Assembly (NCBI GenBank): GCA_019236085.1
Contig: JAFAJR010000240.1
Coordinates: 1-7,786, forward strand
Reading direction: 5' to 3'
DNA from: Candidatus Dormiibacterota bacterium
GTDB taxonomy: Bacteria; Chloroflexota; Dormibacteria; Aeolococcales; Aeolococcaceae
Length of the DNA: 7,786 nt
The notes under the pieces were generated by a model. The model worked only from the letters and a program-made list of their open reading frames with translations, had not been told where the DNA came from and did not search any database. Both the position numbers and the translations under genes were made by a program. Shown piece after piece: positions 1-4,702 of the stretch (positions are counted from its first letter, which is position 1; the number at the start of each line of letters is the position of its first letter).

Positions 1-122
1 ACAACACCAAGATCGTGATCCCGGCTGAGTCGGCCGGGCTCCTCGGCGCTGCGCAGGCGCTGCGCTCGGTCTTGAATGACGCCCCTGCTCTGCCTCCGGG
101 CCAGGCGGGCGGGAGCTCCTGA
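1..122 (+). CDS. SPFH/band-7 family membrane-associated protein, C-terminal end only
   Basis: Reading from base 3 gives a 39-residue tail ending at TGA 120-122: NTKIVIPAESAGLLGAAQAL followed by RSVLND and a short Pro/Gly/Ser-rich end. The NTKIV(I/V)P-(E)-(S/A)AGLLGAAQAL stretch resembles the C-terminal end of the SPFH (stomatin/prohibitin/flotillin) domain in actinobacterial band-7 proteins, which form oligomeric scaffolds at the membrane. The gene begins outside the window, so the transmembrane segment and most of the domain cannot be seen. Its stop overlaps the open reading frame of rarA (see rarA start), which suggests co-transcription. The assignment rests on about 25 recognisable residues, so it is moderate only. 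Confidence 0.6.
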   Translation, partial: NTKIVIPAESAGLLGAAQALRSVLNDAPALPPGQAGGSS

Positions 123-205
123 GCCCGCTGACGCCCAACAGCGGGAAGGCCCAGGGCGACCTCTTCGCCGGCGACGCACCGCCGCCGGGGACAACGCAAG
201 TTGCA

Positions 206-1486
206 GTGCCTTCGGTACAACCCGGGGCGCCGCTGGCCACCCGGATGCGGCCACGCAGCCTGCATGAGATCGCCGGCCAGGGTCACCTGCTCGGCCCGGG
301 CACAGTGCTCACCCGTGCTCTCCAGTCAGGGGTGCTGCCGTCGCTCATCCTCTGGGGGCCGCCGGGATCGGGCAAGACGACCCTGGCCATCCTCCTTGCA
401 CAGCGCAGCGGCGCCGCCTTCGAACCGGTCAGCGCCGCGACGTCAGGGGTTGCCGACCTCCGCCGCGTCGTCGAGCGGGCGCGCGAACGCGCCCGAACCG
501 GCGGCCGAACGGTGCTGTTCATCGACGAGATCCACCGCTTCAACAAGAGCCAGCAGGACCTGGTGCTACCCCACGTCGAGAGTGGGCTCGTCACGTTGCT
601 CGGCGCGACCACCGAGAACCCGTCGTTCGAGGTGAACGCCGCGCTGCTGTCGCGCACCAGGGTGGTGCGCTTGGAGCCGCTGTCCGCCGGCGATCTGTCG
701 AGTCTCATCGACGCGGCCCTGACCGACGGAGAGCGCGGCATCGCCACCCTCGCCGTGGCCCTGGAGCCGGCGGCCCGAGACCGCCTCATCGCGCTGAGCG
801 GCGGCGACGCGAGGGTGGCGCTGAACGCACTCGAGCTGGCTGCGCAGGCGGCGGTGAGCGGCGGGTCGCCCGAGATCGTCACCGCCGACGTTGAGGGGGC
901 CCTGCAGCAGCCGTCTCTGCTCTACGACCGTGCCGGCGACCAGCACTACTGGTTGATCTCAGCGTTCATCAAGTCGCTGCGCGACAGCGACCCCGACGCC
1001 GGTGTCTACTGGCTCGCCCGGATGCTCGAAGCGGGAGAGGATCCATTGTTCGTGGCCCGCCGGCTGGTCATCCTGGCCGCGGAGGACGTCGGCCTGGCCG
1101 ACCCCGCGGCGTTGGGCGTCGCCGTCGCCGCGCAGCAGGCGGTGCACTTCATCGGCATGCCCGAGGGCACGCTCCCCCTGGCCGAGGCAACCATCTACCT
1201 GGCAACGGCTCCCAAGAGCAATTCCGCCATGCGGGCTTACGCCGCTGCCCGGCAGGACGTTGCCGACACGCTGCACCAGCCCGTGCCCCTGCACCTGCGC
1301 AACGCGGTCACCGGCTTGGACCGCGCAACCGGCTTCGGCGCCGGGTATCGCTACGCCCACGACGACCCAGCCGGCGCCGCCGATCAGCAGCACCTTCCCG
1401 ACGTGCTGGCGGGACGGCGGTACTACATACCGCGGGAAGCCGGCGCGGAGGAGGCTGTGGCCAGGCGTCTTAAGACCAATGTCTGA
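206..1486 (+). CDS. rarA: Replication-associated recombination protein A (RarA/MgsA), AAA+ ATPase
   Basis: Clamp-loader-like AAA+ ATPase of the RarA/MgsA/WRNIP1 family, which acts in the cytoplasm at stalled or gapped replication forks together with single-strand binding protein. Numbered from GTG 206 (426 aa): Walker A GPPGSGKT at 51-58, Walker B VLFIDEIH at 103-110 followed by the family-typical RFNKSQQD, sensor-1 region GATTENPS at 133-140, arginine-finger region SRTRV at 149-153. The C-terminal part has the family signature DQHYWLISAFIKSLRDSDPD, then ARMLEAGEDP and RRLVILAAEDVGLADP, and ends YYIPREAG...RRL as usual. The length is normal or slightly short. The start is doubtful. The frame is open from base 80 and encodes DLFAGD at bases 158-175, which resembles the N-terminal (G/D)LF motif of relatives. 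However, no ATG, GTG or TTG precedes 206 in frame, and GTG 206 has no good ribosome binding site. CTG 119 or CTG 128, next to GGGAG at 111-115, are candidate starts (455 or 452 aa). Confidence 0.95.
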   Translation: MPSVQPGAPLATRMRPRSLHEIAGQGHLLGPGTVLTRALQSGVLPSLILWGPPGSGKTTLAILLAQRSGAAFEPVSAATSGVADLRRVVERARERARTGGRTVLFIDEIHRFNKSQQDLVLPHVESGLVTLLGATTENPSFEVNAALLSRTRVVRLEPLSAGDLSSLIDAALTDGERGIATLAVALEPAARDRLIALSGGDARVALNALELAAQAAVSGGSPEIVTADVEGALQQPSLLYDRAGDQHYWLISAFIKSLRDSDPDAGVYWLARMLEAGEDPLFVARRLVILAAEDVGLADPAALGVAVAAQQAVHFIGMPEGTLPLAEATIYLATAPKSNSAMRAYAAARQDVADTLHQPVPLHLRNAVTGLDRATGFGAGYRYAHDDPAGAADQQHLPDVLAGRRYYIPREAGAEEAVARRLKTNV

Positions 1487-1578
1487 GGCGAACCGGGCAC
1501 CCGGAGCCGCCATGATCGGGATGCTGACGCATGGCGTCGCGTGGTTTCCCCATACAAGCCCCTCCTAATCCCCTGACC

Positions 1579-1594
1579 GCCGGCGAAAGCCGGC
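1579..1594. repeat. Hairpin GCCGGC-GAAA-GCCGGC with GNRA tetraloop
   Basis: A perfect 6-bp all-G/C stem closes a GAAA loop, the most stable class of RNA tetraloop on the plus strand. Two further pairs (C1577-C1578 with G1596-G1597) can form across a bulged C1595. It has no U-run behind it, so it is not a canonical intrinsic terminator. The GNRA loop points to RNA-level structure on the plus strand. Confidence 0.6.
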
Positions 1595-1607
1595 CGGCAA
1601 CGACCTA

Positions 1608-1654
1608 GCCCGCCCGGTCCCGAGCGCCCCATCCCCCGCGGTGGCCGGGCGGGC
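1608..1654. repeat. 10-bp perfect inverted repeat, 27-base loop
   Basis: GCCCGCCCGG (1608-1617) is exactly complementary to CCGGGCGGGC (1645-1654). The stem is all G/C and would be very stable in RNA. The loop contains short C-runs (1627-1636) that could form a G-quadruplex on the opposite strand. Confidence 0.6.
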
Positions 1655-1667
1655 CGCCCCCCCATAA

Positions 1668-1741
1668 AAACGAAGGGGGAAGGGTCCCCCCTTCAAGATC
1701 GATGGGGGATCAGGATCCCCCCTCGCACACCCCCGTCGTTT
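1668..1741. repeat. Two similar G/C palindromes, 29 bp apart, inside an outer inverted repeat
   Basis: Module A (1671-1694) is GAAGGGGG, a short spacer, then CCCCCTTC. Module B (1700-1724) is GATGGGGGATC, AG, then GATCCCCCC. They start 29 bp apart and share the plan CGA(A/T)GGGGGA...AGG.TCCCCCCT. An outer pair, AAACGAAGGGGG (1668-1679) and CCCCCGTCGTTT (1730-1741), matches at 11 of 12 positions and encloses both. The C-arm of A (1685-1690) can also pair with the G-arm of B (1704-1709), so mutually exclusive folds exist. I do not recognise it as a named repeat family. Confidence 0.6.
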
Positions 1742-1746
1742 GAGGT

Positions 1747-1787
1747 GCCGGCTGCGCGGGAGTGAATCCCGCTACGCCGGCGAATTT
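1747..1787 (+). terminator. Candidate intrinsic terminator downstream of rarA
   Basis: GCCGGC (1747-1752) pairs with GCCGGC (1776-1781), and GCGGGA (1756-1761) pairs with TCCCGC (1767-1772) around the loop GTGAA. A 3x3 internal loop (TGC/TAC) separates the two helices. The sequence GAATTTTC follows directly, which gives a short T-run on the plus strand. It lies 260 bases after the rarA stop and 71 bases before the response regulator, so it could end rarA read-through or an RNA made from this gap. The T-run is short, so it may be an imperfect terminator. Confidence 0.45.
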
Positions 1788-1838
1788 TCGGGGTGATGAC
1801 GGGATCGTGAAGCGCGTTTCAGCGGTGAAGGCTTCCGG

Positions 1839-1852
1839 TACCGTGGCCACAC
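1839..1852 (+). promoter_or_regulatory. Leaderless promoter -10 (TACCGT) for the response regulator
   Basis: TACCGT (1839-1844) fits TANNNT and lies 8 nt before ATG 1853, which places the transcription start at or within a base or two of the ATG. There is no Shine-Dalgarno sequence in the preceding 15 bases (GGCCACAC is not one), which supports a leaderless transcript. The -35 (about 1816-1821, GTTTCA) is weak. Confidence 0.4.
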
Positions 1853-2488
1853 ATGGCGACTGAGGCGGCGATCCGTGTGCTCATCGTCGATGACCATCCG
1901 CTGGTGCGGCGCGGCCTGACTTCGCTGCTCAACGGCGCCGGCGGCATCGAGGTCGTGGGTGCAGCGGCCGACGGCGAGGAGGCGGTTGCGTACGTCGTCG
2001 AGGAGGAGCCCGACATTGTCCTCATGGACGTGTCGATGCCGGGAATGAACGGCATGGAGGCGGTGCGGCGCCTGCTGAAAGCGGTGCCGGGCACGCGGGT
2101 CGTGATGCTCACCTCTTTCTCCCAGCACGACGTCGTGGTGGAGGCGTTCGACTCGGGTGCCGTCGGCTACCTGTTGAAGGACGCCGAGCCGACCGAGCTG
2201 GTCAACGGCATCCGGGCTGCGGCGCGGGGCGAGTCGCCGCTGTCACCCCGGGCGGCTCGCGAACTCCTCGACGAGCGCTCGCAGCGCCGGCCGCTGGACG
2301 AGCTGACGCACCGGGAACGGGATGTGCTGACCCTGGTGGGGCGGGGGATGACCAATAAGCAGATCGCCTGGCGCCTGGGCATCAGCGAGAAGACGGTGAA
2401 GGCGCACCTGGGCAGCGTGTTCGACAGGCTCGGCGTGCAGGACCGGACGCAGGCTGCGCTCTGGGCCCAGAAGCACGGCCTGTCCTGA
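1853..2488 (+). CDS. NarL/FixJ-type (REC-LuxR) response regulator
   Basis: Two-domain transcription regulator of 211 aa, the normal length for the NarL/LuxR class. The receiver domain (about 7-122) has the acidic pair D13-D14, the phospho-acceptor D59 in LMDVSMPGMNG, T87 in MLTS and K109 in YLLKD, so phosphorylation chemistry looks intact. The C-terminal LuxR helix-turn-helix (about 150-208) begins LTHRERDVL and contains GMTNKQIAWRLGISEKTVKA, the recognition region. By family knowledge it is phosphorylated by a sensor histidine kinase and then binds promoter DNA as a dimer. No kinase gene lies next to it: rarA is upstream and a convergent aminotransferase follows after 19 bases. It is thus an orphan regulator in this window, with unknown signal and targets. 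Confidence 0.92.
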   Translation: MATEAAIRVLIVDDHPLVRRGLTSLLNGAGGIEVVGAAADGEEAVAYVVEEEPDIVLMDVSMPGMNGMEAVRRLLKAVPGTRVVMLTSFSQHDVVVEAFDSGAVGYLLKDAEPTELVNGIRAAARGESPLSPRAARELLDERSQRRPLDELTHRERDVLTLVGRGMTNKQIAWRLGISEKTVKAHLGSVFDRLGVQDRTQAALWAQKHGLS

Positions 2489-2507
2489 CCACTACATCTA
2501 TCTGTCG

Positions 2508-3797
2508 CTAACGGGCAGCGGTCTCCACAGCTCGGCCGAAGGCATCGACTGTCTGCTCAATGTCGGCCAGCGAGTGCACGGTGGAGCAGAAGGCGCTGGT
2601 GTTGAGGAAGTCGACGCCTTCACCCCGCATCGCCGCGGGAAGACGGGAGTGGGCCGCGGGGTCGTCGAGCGCGACGTGCAGGATGCTGGCCAGCCGCCAC
2701 ACCCGTCCCGGGATTCCGGTCCGTTCGAATGTGGCGTCGAACTCGCTCTCCAGAGTGCGGGCGAAGCCGTCGGCGGTTCGCTGCGCGATGCCGTCGCCGA
2801 CCAGACGCAGGGTGGTGATTCCGGCACTAGCCGAGAGCGGATTGGCGTTCCAGGTGCCCGGGTGATACACGGTGCCGGCGAGCAGCTCCAGCAGGTCGCG
2901 GCGCCCGCCGACGGCACCACCCGGCAGGCCGCCCGCCATCACCTTGCCCAGCACGCTCAGGTCGGGTCGCACGCCGAGCAGCGACTGCATGCCTCCTGGT
3001 GCCACGCGGAACCCGGTGACCACCTCGTCCATGACCATCAGCGTCCCGGTCCGGTCGCAGGCCTCCCTGATCTCGGCGACGAATGCCGGGTCGAGGGGGT
3101 CACGGCCGTAGTGCGCCCCTGAGCCCTCGAGGATGACTGCCGCCGCGTCGCCGGGCGCGACGGCTGCGCGAAGACCGCCGGTGTCGCCGGGGCGGACCAC
3201 CCTGGTCAGCGCTGCCAGCGCCGCCGGAACACCGGCCGCCTGGACGGGTAAGCCCGCGTCGTCGAGGTTGACGCTGACGGCGTCGTACCAGCCGTGGAAG
3301 TGGTCCTGCAGCTTGACGACGTGGTCGCGCCCCGTCGCTGTCCTCGCGATCCGCAGCGCCAGCATCGTGGCCTCGGTCCCGGACGCTGTGAAGCGCACCT
3401 CCTGGCAGGAGGGCAACAGGGAGCGGATCAACTCGGCCCACTCCACTTCGAGCGGGTGAGCGGCGCCGTAATGGGTGCCTCGGGCGGTCTGTTCCTGCAC
3501 GGCCTGCACCACCGCTGGATGGGCATGGCCCAGCAGCAGGGCGCCGTGGCCCATGGTGTAGTCGATGATCTCGCGGCCGTCGACCAGCCATTTGCGCGAC
3601 CCGGACGCACGGACCACATAGATCGGCGGGTCATAGGAACGCGCGGCATGTGTCGATCCGCCCGGCAGGACTGACCGAGCCCGGTTGATGAGGTCTTGAG
3701 TGGAAGGCGCGCTGGATCGGTCCTGGGGGGGCACCGGTCGAGCATAGCGGTCGCACAGGTCCGCCGCCGATTGCGAGACGGCGAGCAGCGCTGCCAT
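2508..3797 (-). CDS. Class-III PLP aminotransferase, glutamate-1-semialdehyde aminomutase-like
   Basis: Fold-type I pyridoxal-phosphate enzyme of class III (429 aa from ATG 3797), cytoplasmic. Visible motifs: SRKWLVDGREIIDYTMGHGA (67-86), LGHAHPAV (89-96), cofactor-phosphate loop ASGTEATM (138-145), HFHGWYD (166-172), VMDEVVTGFR (255-264) with D257 expected to contact the pyridine nitrogen, and LGKVMAGGLPGGAVGG (283-298) with K285 as the Schiff-base lysine. It is closest in style to glutamate-1-semialdehyde 2,1-aminomutase (HemL). However, SGTEATM is preceded by FTA rather than HemL's VNS, and no heme genes are nearby, so I would not call it hemL; the substrate is unknown. The frame stays open to 3926, but that extension runs antisense through the neighbouring membrane-protein gene and is composed unlike the family. 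ATG 3797 lacks a clear ribosome binding site, so the exact start is uncertain (GTG 3809 is possible). It converges on the response regulator. Confidence 0.88.
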   Translation of the reverse strand: MAALLAVSQSAADLCDRYARPVPPQDRSSAPSTQDLINRARSVLPGGSTHAARSYDPPIYVVRASGSRKWLVDGREIIDYTMGHGALLLGHAHPAVVQAVQEQTARGTHYGAAHPLEVEWAELIRSLLPSCQEVRFTASGTEATMLALRIARTATGRDHVVKLQDHFHGWYDAVSVNLDDAGLPVQAAGVPAALAALTRVVRPGDTGGLRAAVAPGDAAAVILEGSGAHYGRDPLDPAFVAEIREACDRTGTLMVMDEVVTGFRVAPGGMQSLLGVRPDLSVLGKVMAGGLPGGAVGGRRDLLELLAGTVYHPGTWNANPLSASAGITTLRLVGDGIAQRTADGFARTLESEFDATFERTGIPGRVWRLASILHVALDDPAAHSRLPAAMRGEGVDFLNTSAFCSTVHSLADIEQTVDAFGRAVETAAR

Positions 3798-3823
3798 AGT
3801 CCGGCGCACAACAAGAAGGGAGG
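3771..3823 (+). promoter_or_regulatory. Candidate promoter and ribosome binding site of the membrane protein
   Basis: TTGCGA (3771-3776), an 18-base spacer and CATAGT (3795-3800) resemble a sigma-70-type promoter. GGGAGG (3818-3823) is a strong Shine-Dalgarno sequence 8 nt before ATG 3832. The -10 sits on the start codon of the divergent aminotransferase (CAT at 3795-3797), so transcription of the two genes may interfere. The promoter is a pattern match only; the ribosome binding site is clear. Confidence 0.4.
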
Positions 3824-3831
3824 CAGGCCGG

Positions 3832-4548
3832 ATGCTGGCACTCACCGTTCTGGTCCCAGTCGGGCTCATCGGGCTCATCGCCTGGATTGCTGTCGGCGTG
3901 CGCACGACGCGCACCGAGCCGGTCACGCTGGCGGGTGCGGCGTCGTTCTACGCGAGCCTCGCGATGATCGTGGCAACGACGCTTGCCCTGCTCGGTCTCG
4001 CTGTTGCGGTGAAGGTGATCATCGGTTTCATCAACCTGAGCTGGTCGTACGGTGTCGTGGGACTGAGCGGCGGCGAGAGCTGCACAAGCACGAGCAGCGG
4101 GGTGCAGCAGTGCACGCCGTCGGTGTCGCCCTCAATCGACTTCACCCCACAGCGCACCAATGACATCGTGCTCGCCATCACCCTGATCGTTGTCGGAGTG
4201 GTGTTGGCGTGGATGCATCGCGAGCTGCGACGCATTGCCCAGCGCTCAGCTGGTGGCCTTCCCGGCTGGGTCGACAGGGGGACGCTTATGGGATTTGTGA
4301 TCCTCTACGGCGCCGCGGCGACATTCGGTGTCATCGCCTTCGTGTATGGCGTGATCACCTTCGCTATCAATGGCCAGACAGGCTCTGGCATCGTCTTCAC
4401 GGGTCCTTTCGGCGATGAGGTCGGTGCTGCTGCGGCCTTCATTCCTGCGTGGATCGTCGTGTTCATCGTGTTGCGCCGGCAGCTGGAGGGGAGAGGACAG
4501 TCGCCGCCGCCCGCGGTTGCTCCGCATCCTCCGACGGGAACGGGATGA
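3832..4548 (+). CDS. Five-helix integral membrane protein of unknown function
   Basis: I do not recognise the family. The 238 aa give five hydrophobic segments at about 4-22, 38-62, 110-128, 151-177 and 197-214. Charges (RTTRTEP after helix 1, HRELRRIAQR after helix 3, RRQLEGRG after helix 5) obey the positive-inside rule for an outside N-terminus and cytoplasmic C-terminus. The long loop 67-108 is then outside. It is Ser/Thr-rich and carries C84 and C94, which could form a disulfide. The tail is Pro-rich (SPPPAVAPHPPTGTG) and probably disordered. ATG 3832 is chosen for its GGGAGG ribosome binding site. The stop (4546-4548) overlaps the tRNA-Cys fragment by two bases, so if an integration occurred here, its outer boundary is flush with this gene's end. 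Confidence 0.8.
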   Translation: MLALTVLVPVGLIGLIAWIAVGVRTTRTEPVTLAGAASFYASLAMIVATTLALLGLAVAVKVIIGFINLSWSYGVVGLSGGESCTSTSSGVQQCTPSVSPSIDFTPQRTNDIVLAITLIVVGVVLAWMHRELRRIAQRSAGGLPGWVDRGTLMGFVILYGAAATFGVIAFVYGVITFAINGQTGSGIVFTGPFGDEVGAAAAFIPAWIVVFIVLRRQLEGRGQSPPPAVAPHPPTGTG

Positions 4549-4592
4549 GGCGACGGGCGGAATCGAACCGCCGATGAAGGTTTTGCAGACCT
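4547..4592 (-). pseudogene. 3' fragment of tRNA-Cys (46-bp exact repeat; candidate att site)
   Basis: These 46 bases are identical to 5766-5811, the part of tRNA-Cys from the end of the anticodon stem through the GCA anticodon, T arm and acceptor 3' strand, plus two bases beyond the 3' end. Identity stops abruptly at 4593. The next about 19 bases still echo the D arm loosely (TAGC and the GG of the D-loop are kept at the right spacing), but no 5' acceptor strand complementary to CGTCGCC exists, so it cannot fold as a functional tRNA. An abrupt break near the anticodon stem is typical of attachment cores made by tyrosine-recombinase integration into tRNA genes. A decayed tandem tRNA copy is the alternative. 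Confidence 0.8.
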
Positions 4593-4673
4593 GCGCAATG
4601 CCGTCCAGCTAAAGACAACCAGTGGGCGGTGCAGCACTTCTGCAGCACGCTGATGCGCGCCTCGTACGCCGGG

Positions 4674-4702
4674 TATGATTGCCGCATTGGGAGGTGCTCT
4701 GG
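4674..4702 (+). promoter_or_regulatory. -10 box and ribosome binding site of the secreted repeat protein
   Basis: TATGAT (4674-4679) is close to the TATAAT consensus. GGGAGG (4689-4694) lies 8 nt before GTG 4703. A transcript starting near 4686 would include the ribosome binding site but not the upstream TTG at 4679, which overlaps the -10 box itself. This argues for GTG 4703 as the true start. The -35 (about 4651, TGATGC) is weak. Confidence 0.5.

Larger units (their letters stand above)
1487..1852. other. 366-base gene-free gap rich in inverted repeats
   Basis: No convincing gene lies here. From left to right it holds: a small GACGC-ATG-GCGTC hairpin (1526-1538); a possible 18-codon leader ORF (1512-1568, weak); a GAAA-tetraloop hairpin (1579-1594); a 10-bp perfect inverted repeat (1608-1617 with 1645-1654); two related G/C palindromes (1671-1724) enclosed by a further 12-bp inverted repeat (1668-1679 with 1730-1741); a long hairpin followed by ATTTT (1747-1787); and the leaderless -10 of the response regulator (1839-1844). 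The density of dyads far exceeds that of the other gaps in this window. It is therefore more likely to be a structured RNA, a complex terminator or an extragenic palindromic repeat than unconstrained spacer. Confidence 0.6.

Noticed and set aside
283..882. 199-codon minus-strand open frame opposite rarA
   Set aside because: Composition is Ala/Arg/Ser-rich and without motifs. It is the antisense shadow of a certain rarA gene in GC-rich DNA.
959..1513. 184-codon minus-strand open frame over the end of rarA
   Set aside because: No recognisable domain, and fully antisense to well-conserved RarA motifs.
1668..1741. CRISPR or insertion-sequence ends
   Set aside because: Only two modules without regular unique spacers, no cas or transposase gene, and no target-site duplication were seen.
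2574..3122. 182-codon plus-strand open frame opposite the aminotransferase
   Set aside because: Antisense to conserved PLP-enzyme motifs and has no plausible start signal.
2508..3797. Naming the aminotransferase hemL
   Set aside because: It is GSA-aminomutase-like, but pocket-region motifs and context differ, so a specific heme role is not supported.
3798..3926. N-terminal extension of the aminotransferase to 3926
   Set aside because: It would run antisense through the first 95 bases of the membrane-protein gene, whose ribosome binding site and hydrophobic start are clear; the family does not need it.
4547..4622. A second functional tRNA
   Set aside because: No 5' acceptor strand pairs with CGTCGCC and the D stem is broken, so only a 3' fragment is supported.
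4679..4702. TTG 4679 as start of the secreted repeat protein
   Set aside because: This codon overlaps the TATGAT -10 box, whereas GTG 4703 has GGGAGG at 8 nt and gives a normal signal peptide.
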